Shown: one piece after another, positions 1-11,093 of the stretch
How positions within the stretch are numbered: the first letter of the stretch is position 1
Layout: the number at the start of each line of letters is the position of its first letter
DNA from: Ephemerocybe angulata
Lineage: Eukaryota > Basidiomycota > Agaricomycetes > Agaricales > Psathyrellaceae
Assembly (NCBI GenBank): GCA_013368325.1
Contig: JAACJK010000219.1
Coordinates: forward strand, 1,054,001 to 1,118,000
Direction: 5' to 3'
DNA length: 64,000 nucleotides
Translations under genes and position numbers: made by a program
Notes under the pieces: generated by a model
Database searches by the model: none
What the model was told of the DNA's origin: nothing
What the model saw: only the letters and a program-made list of their open reading frames with translations

Positions 1-451
1 CCCCTCTACAGAACATATGTGAGCACGCGACACGGAAAGATCTCGTCGCCTTACCTGTCCAGGGTTTTGTCGTGCTTCGTCCTCACCAAATTAAGAACGC
101 AGAGTAACTCTGGCTTCTTCCCTCGTTCCGCCTCATCTTCCCCGGGTAGATCGATTGGCTGCGTCTCGGGGGTGTCAAGTGCCAGCACAGGCGAGATGGT
201 GTTGAATGGTGTCTGATTCAAGAAGAAGATAGTCCAGTCGTCGAGTTGTGCTTCAGCTCCATCCGGTAACATTGACATGGCCAGAATACTAGGTAATTTC
301 AGCGAGATGCACAGACCACGATACGAATGTTGCATTACCTCTCATCGACACCCAATGGTTGAGGAAACTGGTACTTGAGTTGTGCACCCTCGAAAATGTG
401 GAATTCTGCGAGCAGAACGAAGGAGCAATGGTTTCCATTTGAAGCGCCCAT
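1..451 (-). CDS. AFI1: AFI1-type DENN protein, N-terminal part (runs off window)
   Basis: This is the 5' end of a gene read leftwards out of the window. Exons are 339-451, 55-288 and 1-5, with introns of 50 and 49 nt and intact phase. The start ATG is at 451. The product opens with VLLAEFHIFEGAQLKYQFPQ, followed by SMLPDGAEAQLDDWTIFFL. This pair resembles the Arf-docking and first DENN segments of fungal Afi1/Avl9-like proteins, where a LPDGAH..DWTIFFL motif is typical. Family members work at membranes in polarised secretion as small-GTPase regulators. Only about 115 residues are visible, so the rest of the DENN module cannot be checked. AFI1 is the best fit; another DENN protein (AVL9 or DENND6 type) is possible. 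Confidence 0.75.
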
Positions 452-770
452 TGTCGTTCCCTCTAGACGAACTGGCTCTCTAGGAGCCCTTGCAGAGTGT
501 GCGAGTAGGGCCTAATGGTGCCAGTGCGCGAAGGCCCATAGGGGTTCTTAATCAAGCGCTCGACGTTGGAATCAGGTCATTACTGTCAGCTACATAATGA
601 ATGTTTAACATCAGCCTTAGGATCAAGCACTCCTCGAAAGCCTCCTGGCTGGGGATACTTCAATCTTGGCTATCTTGGACACCTCAGGTAGCATTTAAGC
701 AGCTTTATGGTGTTTTCTTTGATCAAGACCCCTTCCTTACATCTCCCTGAGACTAGAGTAGGCTTTAGTA
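452..770. other. Divergent intergenic region
   Basis: This is the region between the divergent DENN gene and the antiporter. I see no coding potential. It presumably holds the 5' ends of both transcripts, but I recognise no TATA box or other element with confidence. Confidence 0.4.
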
Positions 771-3273
771 ATGTCATCCTGGGTAAGTAGATAGGCCCCT
801 AACTGTCTGCTTACATAAAAAAACATTTCGGTGCCAAGTACTTTATAACGAACGTGTGTGGAGAGAATCTTTCTGCCCTTCCCCCACTACCTCGACATCG
901 TCCAGAACAACTTGGGTCCTACAAGATGCTTTGGCCAGAATTACTAGAAGTTCGTGGTTTCAATCACTCCAGCAACATGCGACCGCCCACTTGCTGTTCC
1001 TTTTCAAGGTCACCCCGACCAGCATAGCGTACATGTGCCTTGGAGGTTTCATCGTCGCGGTACGATTGCACCTTTAATTCAAATTTATATAGCTAATTTG
1101 CTTTCACATATAAAGTTCTCTATGCTGTCGCTACTGGCGAGGGAGAAGGTACGTAACACTGGGACTACATTCACGGGACCGGGGTGCTTAACATACGCCC
1201 GTCTTGCAGCTCTACGTTAATGAAGTCGTCATCGGCACCGCGTTCGGGGTCTTCATGGGGCCCTACTTCGCAGGGATATTCAACCCTCGCGATTGGGGAC
1301 ATCATTCCAGTACTATAACCCTCGAGGTTATGCGCATCGTCCTCGCGACTGGTCTGTTTGCTATTGGGGTCGAGCTGCCGAAGTCTTACATGGCGCGGCA
1401 CGCGAAAAGCCTGTTGGCTATGGTTGTACCGACCATGGCGATTGGCTGGGTTGTTGTGGCAGGTAAGTAAAAAGCATCCGACCGTGAAGCGAGCGCGTTG
1501 ACCCGAATACTTTGGCTTGGCTAGGATTACTTCGCGCCCTTTTCCCGGGTTTATCTTTCATATCTTGCCTGGCCATCTCTGCCTGTTTAACTCCTACAGA
1601 CCCTATCATTTGCGCTGCCATTGTTGGTAAGACCTTTCATCTGAGCTTAACCTAAAGCCTGTTCCAACCTTCCATTTAGGCGGAAAGTTTGCTAGGAAGC
1701 ATGTGCCTCTTAACCTCAGACATATTATATCGGCCGAGTCCGCGGCCAACGATGGACTCGCATACCCATTTTTAACCCTGGCAATATACCTCACTGTGGA
1801 TCAATCGAAGTCTGAGGCAATTGCCCACTGGATTGTCATCGGCTGGTTATGTAGGTGTTTGACAATCCAAATTAGCTCTGTGGTACTTATCATGACTTCC
1901 AGACCAAGTATTTATGGGCGTGTTAATCGGTGCTCTGGCAGGTTTGTCTTCGATCTAAACCTTTTCTTCATAAGTTTCTTACCTTTGGCAAAGGCTGGGG
2001 TTTCTCATCCCTCATGAAGTTCTCTCATAGTAAAGGGTTTATCGACCGAGAGTCGTATGTTGCCCAATATCTCGCTTTGGCAGTATTTATTACTGGATTG
2101 GTGAAGTCCCTTGGAAGCGACGACCTTCTTGCTGCCTTCGCTGCCGGTCAGTGGTATTAGCTGACTGTCTTCATTGAAAGAGTGGGCTTACACTTCTACT
2201 CATTCAATTAGGGAGTGCCATTTCTTGGGACGGCGACTTCAACGTGCACACAGAAGGCGAAATCTTCGCTTCTGTGATTGACCTCCTGCTTAACTGCGCG
2301 TGCTTCATTTACATCGGCGCATGGATACCTTTCAACGAATTCACTATTCCCGAGCTTGGAATCTCCCCTTGGAGGTTAATCGTGCTCGCCATCGGAATTC
2401 TCTTCCTACGACGCATCCCTGCTATTTTGATGCTCTACAAATTTATCCCCGAAATCTCCTCGTGGAAAGAAGCTTTATTCTGTGGTCACTTCGGGCCTGT
2501 ACGTATACCCACTCCTTCTATCCGGAGATCACACTGACGATTCTATCGAATACAGATGGGAGTCGGTGCAGTCTTTATCTCCACCCTCGCTATTCACAAG
2601 CTCGGCGAACCGCATGTTGCTTTAGAGACACAGCGAGATGTATTGACGCGTTCGCTGGAGCCTATCGTTGCCTTCGTCGTTCTTGCTTCTATCATCATTC
2701 GTGCGTATATGCATCACCATATCCCCGCCTCTAAACTGACCCATGTAAAAAGATGGCCTCTCCATCCCGTTCTTCAACCTTGGGCGCAACGTCTCGCGAA
2801 CCGTCTCTATCCAGGTTACCGCTACAGCAACCTCTGTACGCAGCCGCCACCTTGCACCAGAGTGGCTTCACCACATCAACCGATATGTTGTAGGCACTCA
2901 ACCTGCGAACAATACGCCAGAAATGACCGTTGTCCCACCCGACGATGTCGAGAACAACGCAGTCAAAGCGGACAAAATGAGCGCCATCCCCAGTCTGGAA
3001 AGCCTGTCGAAGACATACAGTGGTCAAGCCGGTCCCTCTTCTCCGAGGGCTGTCAATGTGTCTACTGAGGAGCTCATGGTCCCGAACCTCATGGTTAACG
3101 ACAGCGAACTCTTTCGCCGTCGTCCCACATCTGCCAACTCGGAAATCTACGCTCAAAGCAACACCTCCACCATGAAGGACGAAGTACCATCCAATGATGC
3201 TGGAGAATTCGTTGAGATTGACGTCGCTGTCCCGCCGAAGAGTGTCCATTTCCCCGAAACGAGGTCTGAATAA
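771..3273 (+). CDS. NHA1: Na+/H+ antiporter of the fungal Nha1 family
   Basis: The product is a plasma-membrane cation/proton antiporter that exports Na+ or K+ in exchange for protons. Recognisable blocks in order are TPTSIAYMCLGGFIVA, LYVNEVVIGTAFGVFMGPY, LTPTDPIICAAIV, a HIISAESAANDGLAYPFL block (the conserved S-A-x-x-N-D motif), GSAISWDGDF, and HFGPMGVGAVFIS. A hydrophilic tail follows, ending at the stop at 3273. Reading these blocks needs about ten short introns, for example donors after 1057 and after 1149 with an acceptor before 1210. The protein is about 590 residues, shorter than yeast Nha1 because the cytosolic tail is short. The start is unresolved. ATG at 771 followed by a GTAAGT donor can splice in phase to the exon at about 1010, giving MSSWVTPTSIAY; another small first exon is possible. 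Confidence 0.88.
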
Positions 3274-4649
3274 CACAAGCTCGGGTCCACTCAGGACTCT
3301 TCGTCTTTTCGCATTAATTTGTGTTACTAGACGCCCTTTTATCTCCCATTCCCCATTCGACACTCTACTCCCCATTCGACACTCTACTTTCTTGATTTAC
3401 CCCCAATTACTAACATCCATTTACATCTTAAAATCTATCCCACTCACCTTCTATCTCCTCCTTGATTACTTAGATCTTCGAAAGCTTAGAACATACCATC
3501 GTCCTTTCCTAGACATGAATTTCCCGTTTGTTTTGCCAGATGCCGAGCCTTAGAGCATGGATACCCCCTTGAGACGAGGTAGGGCGCGGCGTCAGTCGAT
3601 ATCTGCCATCGGCGCTAACGCCCGTTCTCGGGCGCTAATCGAATAAATTCATCAGCCTCCTATCTGCAGGCAATCCTTGGATTCCACATCACCTTCTATC
3701 ATGGTAAATTGCACCCTGCCTCCACCGACAACTTCTACAGGCCGCACTTCGAAAATCTAGGGGTGGACGTAAGGCTTCCCTTACTATGGGCTTCGTTTCT
3801 CAGACGGGGTTCTTCGGAGAAGAATGACCTCATAGTTCAGTTTGGAATGCCAGCCTAGATGAAAGCAAGGGATCGCGTATAAGTAGCTGCCTCAGTATGT
3901 AGCTATAGCGGAGCATCTCAGGGGAGCATGCTTTAAATATCTCGAATCCATGGGTGTATTCTGCCGACCTGAAAGTCGAGAACCAGAGGGCTGCGGTCCT
4001 GAATATATTCTTGGTACGAACTGGTATCCTGCTGTCTACTGGCAGGACTCTGTGCGTGCACCACCGTATCCGTGGTATGTATGGCACGCATCTTTACGCT
4101 AGAAGTGTGGTTAGTGCGACCGTGGTGGAAGGCATGAGACAGGGGAGGATACTCGAGCATACGTGTTTTCCCTCGTCGTAGCCTGTCTGTGAAAGTTGTA
4201 GGAGACTGGTAACTTGGCGATGAGGAGAATCAAGGGATGGAATTGCACTATCGCAAAGGGCATCGTATCGCTCCTAATTCATGATGTACAGTTCAAGATA
4301 GCATCAGGCGTATATATGCTTCCACTAACCCTTTGATAGCTTGATAGCTTAAGCTTTACATTACAGCAGTCCCAATTGTCCGTCATGCAAGAACAACAAT
4401 AACATTATTAAGTAGGTTAACCCTAGATGTGATAAAGATCTGTCCTTGGAAGTCCACTCCTCTATGCCAGCCTACCCAGATCGTGCGCGAAAGAGAAAAG
4501 ACCAAAATGCGAAGGAGTCCGAAAAGAGGTGCAGTAGATGATATCGAGGATATTGAAACGTCATAAAATACCAAGGGCATGCAAGCGATCACATTCAAGT
4601 CGATGTCGCAGTGGGCATGGATCGGTTGGAGGTGCAGCTCCGGTATTGC
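3274..4649. other. Intergenic, convergent genes
   Basis: This is 1.4 kb between two convergent genes. Near 3354-3388 there is a short direct repeat of an ATTCGACACTCTACT unit. I see no convincing gene, tRNA or transposon end. The stretch probably holds two 3' UTRs. Confidence 0.4.
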
Positions 4650-5905
4650 TCATTCGTAAGGGTTCGGTTTTCCAGCCTAAACGACGATGAAGCACAAAAC
4701 AGTCAGCAATCATCAACGAAAGATAGAGAGCAGAGCCAAACTAGAACGGGACATAGTGCCCACAAACATACCTGATGATCTCCTCCCCGATCCGGACCCT
4801 CTCCGCACCCGCATAACCACTCATGCCACCACTTGGTCTTCGTAGTCTCCTCCTGCGCATCGTCGTCCTCAGCTCCGGCCCGTTGCCTCACGGCTTCTGG
4901 TGAATCTATCGGAGGCGGTGGGGTTTTCGGGCGCGGCAGCCCCAGAGGCATCGGAGGCGGTGGCTGTCTCGTCGTCGAGCCGGCATTGGTGTTTCCCTCA
5001 TCCTGCCGGGAACTTGAGCCCACCAGCGCAGTCGTTTGATCAGCCCCAGGCGTCATGGGCTGCGGATCGGAGAAGGGTGACATGGCAATATGTTCATGCT
5101 GAAAATCCTCTGGAGGGTTGAACGGGTCGTCCATTGGCTCCTGCTGCTCCCGCTGCCGTCTCGAGCCCATGTATACGTCCGTTACGGTGTTGAGGCTGTC
5201 TGCGTCTGTGTCGGATCGTACAGGTGAATGTGTGGGACTGTCAGCAACCGGAGTATCTGTGATCTGCTGCAGGTCGTGCAGGTCGTCCGTCGATGGTAGT
5301 TTCGCGTGTTGCCCAAGAGCCGAAGAGGTTCTGCTCTTACTCGAGCTGTGTCCCTTGTGTGTCCCAGAACCACGCTTCTTGTTCCACAGAAGACTCGCGC
5401 GTCGCGAGACGTTTTCTACGAGGGACGAGGGTGCCGCTCCACCCGTTGATGAGATACTTGTGGACTGTCGCGCAGCTTTCCGTCTTTGGAGCTCTGCCTG
5501 TTCCCAACGCTTGAGGTTCTGGAGTGGTGCCAATTAAGATAACGGAGGGTGAAGAGAGATAGGCGGAAAGTGACAGCCGCAATACCAAGAGAAATCAATT
5601 TAGCAGGGTCCTGGCTCCGGTGCGATTTTAGTACTGACCTCCTGAATCCGGCGGGTCTCCTCCTCTTCGTCGTTCACAGGGGGGTATGACGATCCCTGAG
5701 AGCCGGTCAGCGCCTCGTTTTGCGAGAAGTCGACGGGGGACGATTCTCTAGTGTCGGCACTCCAGGTTTCGATTTCCTTTTCCTTTCCCTTCCTCGAGGG
5801 TCTCCGTTGTATGCTATCGTCGTAATAGCCCCGTGCTGGATGCGGGTGGCGAGTGACATCGTCCTCTTCCGCTGTGGACACTCGGATAATGGCTGGCTTG
5901 GACAT
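4650..5905 (-). CDS. Conserved Agaricomycete protein of unknown function (WLCGCGEGPDRGG tail)
   Basis: Three exons (5639-5905, 4772-5518, 4650-4676) give a 364-residue protein with intact phase. The start ATG is at 5905. The N-terminal half is polar and low in complexity (Ser, Pro, Asp rich), with many SP and RKxxS sites that could be phosphorylated. In the middle lies a basic LKRWEQAELQRRKAARQS helix. Near the C terminus is a compact WWHEWLCGCGEGPDRGG motif, and the protein ends in AGKPNPYE, encoded by a separate 27 nt last exon. I recognise this ending from other Agaricomycete hypothetical proteins, but I know of no function. I see no signal peptide or membrane segment. The CGCG cluster could bind metal or be lipid-modified; this is only a guess. 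Confidence 0.8.
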
Positions 5906-6211
5906 CAGCAACGTGTGCTTGAGGGTCGTCGTAGGAGCGGTGTACAGAAGTACGGAAGGGGTTCAACAGAGCCTTGAGATGGCCATTATATAATCCCAAG
6001 CCTGTTTTATTCATGACGCTGTGTTGCCGGCGCTCTAAAGCCTCCTTCAAGCATCAACATTCGTTTCCAGGTTCCTGCGTCCGTCTACAGGTAACAGTGG
6101 GTAATATTCAATACTTAATGGTGGGGACAAATATAAGGATTAGAGATAGTTCGTGGATCGTCGGTATATATGATCTGGTCATCTGATAGTAATAGTCCAT
6201 CCACTCCTCGC
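5906..6211. other. Short intergenic region
   Basis: This lies between two genes on the minus strand. It should contain the promoter of the orphan gene to the left and the 3' UTR of the membrane-protein gene to the right. No element is recognised. Confidence 0.35.
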
Positions 6212-7473
6212 TCAAAACCTGCCCAAGTCTGTCTTTCGGATACCCTGGGAAGAGGGTTCGTCGAAGTCGGAAGAATCGTCACCATAGTAGTTTCTCAAGC
6301 CAGATGCCTTGGGAATGTTGGAGTCGTCCGAAAGCTCGCGGAAATCGCTGCGTGGGCTTCCGTTGTTGGGGAGGGACATAATGGAGGCACGGGCAGCGTC
6401 GCGCATCTGCATAAGGTTCTGATGGAAGGCGTTCTGCTCGCGCCAGTACTGGAGACGCTTTTCACGTTCACGGTCACGCTGCTTGCGGTGGGCAAGGTAA
6501 AGGCCAGTTAAAGTTCCTCCCATGCCTGATAGAAGTCAATTGGCATGCTGCAACAGGGGGACAAGGGCTGGGGACTCACCAGCAAGGATTCCGAGAGCCA
6601 CTAGAACGTAGGCATATGCGCCAAACTTATGGGGTGTGGCAGCCGCAGTGACACACTTGCCAGCTTCGGAGCAGTTCATCGAGTCGCATTCCTTGTCAGC
6701 CGTGCACTCCTCGCCCAAAGCCTTGTCCTGTTTGCACTGCTTCGTTTGGGCGTCACAATAGAGGCCCGGACGGCAGTTTCCTCTAGACTTGAGGTTAATA
6801 ATGGCACCATCATCGGGCAGTGAAAGGAGGTCGTACCGAGAAACGATATTAATGAACTCTCCGTCCACACCGTAGGCTGTATAGGGGATGTTCTCGACCA
6901 CGCAGGTGTTTCCAACAGTTACGTTCGCCCACCTAGAAGTTTCAATGAGTCTTAGCTAGTCAATTCCATCCCATTGAGTACGCACATGCAAACATTCTGG
7001 ATACAAACAGAGCCATTGAAGTTCAGGCCTCGGCCAGTCGTATCTGCAAGCTCAGCAAAGTTGGGTGGACCCTCGCACATGTCTGAAAGTATCGAGCGTC
7101 AGCACCAACCCGGTGCACGGAGGCGAGGAGGGGGCTCACCATCGCGATTGAGCTGGCAGGGGCTATTCACAGCTAGGAGTGGTTGGCACTCGATGCCCTC
7201 GTCAGGGCAGAAGAAGCCCTTCTTGCACTTTTCCGGCAGGTCCGCGCCCTTCTCGTATCCAAACGGGTAGTCATCCCTCCGACAACGCTTCGGTTTGCAT
7301 TGTCCCTCGGCCTGGTCGCAGTAGTTGGACGACGTGCATTCGCTCCAGAATTGATAGGTGCCTTCCTGGAGACGGTTGTTCATGACGGAGCAGGGCTCGC
7401 CTGCCTTGTTCATTCCGGCGAACCCATGGTGTATTAGAGAGAGTAGAATGAGCGTCGGGGGCAGAATATGCAT
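6212..7473 (-). CDS. Cysteine-rich single-pass membrane protein
   Basis: Four exons (7140-7473, 6986-7082, 6580-6932, 6212-6525) join in phase into 365 residues. The start ATG at 7473 opens a signal peptide (MHILPPTLILLSLIHHGFAG). The ectodomain, about 200 residues, is rich in spaced cysteines (CSV, CTSSNYC, CKPKRC, CKKGFFC, CRPGLYC, CTADKECDSMNC). It ends in one membrane helix near FGAYAYVLVALGILAGG. A charged cytosolic tail of about 90 residues follows (HRKQRDREREKRLQYW). This makes it a type I plasma-membrane or wall-facing protein. Similar architectures recur in Agaricomycetes, but I know of no assigned function. The cysteine spacing suggests several small disulfide-bonded repeats rather than a known enzyme. 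Confidence 0.85.
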
Positions 7474-8106
7474 TGGAAAGAGAGACGAAGAGAAAAGAAA
7501 GAGAAGATGATGATAACGTAGAGACAAGCAGCTACGGCCTTCATGCCGATTACGTACAATACTACAAACAGGTGCAAAATCCGATTATATTCGCCTGGTT
7601 TCCATCGTCCGGACCCACAACTGTACATGTTCTCGAATAGAGGGTTCAATTGGCCGTTTTCCTGACAAAATGTGTTCTACAACCTCAAATTTTTGTGGTG
7701 CTGCGGATAGCAATTCCACTTGCGCAGTACTTCCGCAGCACCTTTGCCCGGATCGCACAACTCGGCAGCTGCCCTTTGAAGCCGACCCTCGGATCCGGCT
7801 AGGGGACGTTCCACGATGACCCCCAAGCCCTCATTCAAGTTTCAAAATGTGTCGCAACAAGACCTTTCTGCCCTTCAAAGCTTCATTCATGATGACGACT
7901 TTCCATTGCCTTGCCCAACAGCCGCCGCCGCCATCAAACTCGTGGTACCGGGCAGGCAAAAAGGGGCGAGCGCTAATTTACCTTTAAGCCCCAGCTTTCC
8001 GTCTTGAACCATCATCCTACCATTTCTGTCGGTAGGAGAGTCCTCCGGAGAGCTGCACCTGGCCAGCTTGGCCCCGTAGAGCATCTTTGACTTTCACTTC
8101 GGCACG
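7474..8106. other. Divergent promoter region
   Basis: This is the region between the membrane-protein gene (minus) and the Smr gene (plus). A short open stretch at 7816-8007 has no recognisable similarity or splice context and I do not call it. No other feature is seen. Confidence 0.4.
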
Positions 8107-9212
8107 ATGGTGTTCACACAAATCTTCAAAGCCATCTTCCAAATCTTCTGCGGCCCGGGGGAATCTAAGCCCGAGCATAAGCCTCAGCAGCAACACGGAC
8201 AGCAGCAGCAGCAGCAGCAACAACAACACCAACAACACCAGCAGCAGCAACAGTTCCCGGGAACATATCCTCCACAGCAGGGTGGCCAGGTAAGGCCGCC
8301 TCATGGCACCCAGCAGAAGCCTCCCCAGCAAAAGCCTCCCTCAGGCTCGCGCCCTCACAAATACACTGTAAGCTGACTGCACCCTCCTCCCTTTCACCGA
8401 TCTGACGCGTCAACCTACAGAATGACAATGAGGTAAACTCCGCGAACGAATTCTACAAAGGGCTCCGCTCGCGCGCAAATGAGGAGGGCGACAAGATGGC
8501 AAAGGCCTTCGCCTCCAGCTCCGACGCGTACAACCGCGGCGACCACGCCGGCGCTAAAGAATTCTCGGCCCAAGGCAAGGTCCACCAACGCAAGATGGAA
8601 GAATTCAACAAAGAAGCGAGCGACTGGATTTTCAGAGGTCCGTAGTTGCTCCTATCTCTCCCCCAGCAATCCGGCGGCGTTCTCACTTCGGTCACATTAA
8701 TGTGATGTTGTGCAGAGAACAACTTGGTAGGTCTCAACGTCGACTTATCTACCCGTTTCTTCATATTTCTGACACCGATATCCAGGATAGCCAACCTGGT
8801 GAAATCGATTTGCACGGACTGTATGTCAAGGAAGCCTTAGCTCGGACGGAACAGGCCATCGAGGAGGCGAAACGCAATGGCAAAACGGAAGTGCACCTCA
8901 TCGTCGGTACGTCCCTAGCTCTTGAGCGCGTAAACCTTTCAAACTAATGTGACTGTAGGCAAGGGTCTCCATTCCACAAGTGGGGCGAAGGTCAAACCGG
9001 CAATCGAAGGCCTAATGAAGAAGTGAGGTCCAATTTCCTGGCTCTGTTATCTCACCGCCTGACCACACAATAGACACCAACTCGACGCCGAGCTAGACCC
9101 CCAGAACGCAGGTGTCCTCATTGTCCACCTCAACAGGGGTCGGTCGCGCATGGGCGCAGACGAAATCTCGCGAAGACTTGAGAGGAGTGACGAAAGTTGT
9201 GCTATTATGTGA
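8107..9212 (+). CDS. Smr-domain protein with DUF1771 and polyglutamine N terminus
   Basis: Six exons (8107-8367, 8421-8637, 8716-8726, 8786-8906, 8959-9022, 9074-9212) give 270 residues with consistent phases. One exon is only 11 nt. Residues 1-90 are rich in Gln and Pro, encoded by a CAG/CAA tract. Residues 95-160 match DUF1771: EFYKGLRSRANEEGDKMAKA, then AYNRGDHAGAKEFSAQGK, then WIFRENN. The C-terminal 95 residues form a Smr domain with IDLHGLYVKEAL, HLIVGKGLHS and VLIVHLNRG. Smr domains bind or cut nucleic acids, often on stalled ribosomes; the family's DxH motif is present here as DLH. The gene converges on the antizyme gene, with only 117 bp between the stops. Confidence 0.9.
8185..8252 (+). 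repeat. CAG/CAA polyglutamine-coding tract
   Basis: This is a near-pure run of CAG and CAA codons, with a few CAC, inside the first exon of the Smr gene. Such tracts expand and contract by replication slippage, so its length probably varies between strains. Confidence 0.85.
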
Positions 9213-9329
9213 TACGTGTACAACAGGTCAAGAAGGAAGAGGTACATACGACAGTCAGTGTATACATATCGAATGAGAATGAGGAGGAAAGAGTTGACAT
9301 AGAGGGGCCATGCCTATAAGAATCCATCA

Positions 9330-10400
9330 TTATATCTCGAGCCCGACGAGAACGAATGCAGATGCGACTTTGAAGATGGGGGCAGTGACGACGGTCCCTC
9401 CGACGTACATCAGGGAATGGAGAAGACTGCTGAGATCAGGGGAAGAACGTTCCAGCGCGATGACAAGGGCATTGCACCCAAGGCTTTCGTCGGCAAGGTC
9501 AAGCAGGGCGACGATGCTAAAGCCAAGCCGGAGATGAGTAAGTATCACATGGAGCCTGGAGCAAAGGGGAAATTGCGCACCTTTCGCGGAGGCTAACAAC
9601 GGCAGCGCCTTTGCCATCCACGTAGAGGGTCTTAGGCTTGCCTGGGAGCTCAAGGACAACACCGTCAAAGTCAGCACCAAGGTTTGGGGCGGAAATGGAG
9701 ACCCGCTTGGCATAGGGGAGGGCCTTCAGGCCGTCATTGGGGAAGATAGTCATGAGAAAGTCAAGAGCATCTGGCCCAGCTATAGAGGCGATGGAGCCGC
9801 TGCTGCTGCTGCAGTCGCTGCCAGAGTCTGGAGTAAGCGGGGGAGTCGACATCCCAGATGCATTTCGGGCGGGGATCTGCCTGGGACTGGAGCGACCAGA
9901 GTTGGAGTGGGCATGGTTCACAGCGGAGATGGGAATGGCCCGGGAAGGATGATAGTGGGACTTGGAGAAGGAAAGGGAAGTGGGCGACGAAGAAAGTGGA
10001 TTCGAAATATAGGGTGGGGAACCTGGCGTTGGACTGTCTCTCACACAATCCAACGACCCTCTGTCAGGAGGGCATTTTACTTTAGGAGCGTCAAAAACGC
10101 CACTAATCGGGTGTCAGTAGGACGTCGAAAAGCAGGCGCTAGAAAACGACACTCACCCCGGGCCCGCCAGAGTAGGTAGTGGAATAATAATAAATGTCCT
10201 CGTTGCCCTGCAAGTGGCAGACAGCAAGGACGCTAGGCTCGTTGTCGAAGTAGGAGGCCCCATCTCCAACGGTTTGACGACCGTTGCTGCAAATTATACC
10301 GTGAGCGATTGCGGGGACATCGTAGTGCTAGAGCTGAGACATACGCGGGGCAAAGACTAGATTGTTGATTTATAAAATTCGACATTGTAGACAAAGACAT
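9330..10400 (-). CDS. OAZ: Ornithine decarboxylase antizyme, requires +1 ribosomal frameshift
   Basis: Antizyme binds ornithine decarboxylase, sends it to the proteasome and blocks polyamine uptake. ORF1 starts at 10400 (exons 10345-10400, 10157-10286 and the first 9 nt after 10102) and ends in SGGPGWRF followed by TGA at 10091-10093. ORF2, in the +1 frame, begins DAPKVKCPP and runs through exon 3 (to 9581) and exon 4 (9330-9516). Its C-terminal half has the antizyme fold signature: VVLELPGKPKTLYVDGKGA, SLRESIVALLDLADESL, and SLMYVGG then FVLVGLEI. The recoding site reads TTT TGA C; slipping one base gives F-D-A-P, parallel to the S-D-A-P of animal antizymes. The total is about 297 residues (65 + 232). 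Expected control: polyamines raise frameshifting and so antizyme level. The start codon and the first intron (58 nt) are inferred from splice sites. Confidence 0.9.
10088..10102 (-). promoter_or_regulatory. Programmed +1 frameshift site (UUU-UGA-C)
   Basis: On the minus strand the third exon opens TGG CGT TTT TGA CGC TCC. Frame 0 stops at TGA (10091-10093), while the long antizyme reading frame continues if one base is skipped. The position, just before DAP, equals that of the known antizyme shift site in animals and fission yeast. Those mostly use UCC-UGA; UUU-UGA is known from nematodes. Confidence 0.85.
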
Positions 10401-10823
10401 GAGCTGCCAATTTGTTCTGGGCGATAGAGCTAAAAGTTGGGGTGGATCTGTTGGGTCGATATTGCCTAAAGGCGGTGGGCGTCGAATGCTGCTGGAGATA
10501 GCGTGGAGGACAAGAAGCAGCACAGCTCAATTGCGCGGCTCCATCTCCTGCTGACTCAGCATCGGCATCCTCCGCAGTCACGTGGCCTCCTCCCAGCCAT
10601 CCAATCTAGTTTTGTGCCCAGGGAGCTCATCATCGTCGAAGACAGCGATCTCAACACCCTGTGAGTACGATGTCCCCCCGTAATGCCCAGAACCTATGTC
10701 CCTGCACGTCCCCAGCCCTTTCTGCCAGCAAAAACGGACGTTCCAGTGGCCCTGGAGGCTGGATTGCGCACCCTCGCGTCGGATGACCTTGTACTGACAA
10801 CTTTGGCCTTGTAGCTATAAAAA
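10401..10823. promoter_or_regulatory. Divergent OAZ/RPS2 promoter with probable 5' UTR intron of RPS2
   Basis: This is the shared upstream region of antizyme and ribosomal protein S2. A GTGAGT donor at 10661 and a CTGACAACTTTGGCCTTGTAG-type branch and acceptor ending at 10814 define a likely 154 nt leader intron of RPS2, common in ribosomal-protein genes. I see no snoRNA boxes in it. Confidence 0.5.
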
Positions 10824-11033
10824 ATGGCCGACTCAGCAAGAGGACGTGGAGGCTTCGGCCGTGGTCGTGGTGAGCGAGGCAGGGGCCGTCGTGGCCCCCG
10901 CCGTGGAGGACGCAAGGACGAGGATAAGGAGTGGTGAGCAAACACTTGGATATCTCGACGATCGGCCATTATTCACACTATCGGCGCGCCCAGGGTCCCC
11001 GTCACCAAGCTCGGTCGTCTCGTAAAGGATGGA

Positions 11034-11093
<60 letters not shown>

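Noticed and set aside
7816..8007. Short plus-strand frame upstream of the Smr gene
   Set aside because: It has only 63 codons, no recognisable motif, and lies in a divergent promoter region.
10064..10069. A TCC TGA hexamer in antizyme exon 3, identical to the classical animal shift site
   Set aside because: It is out of frame: in the long antizyme frame this stretch reads as sense codons (CCT CCT GAC). Frame 0 already stops at 10091-10093. The resemblance is chance.
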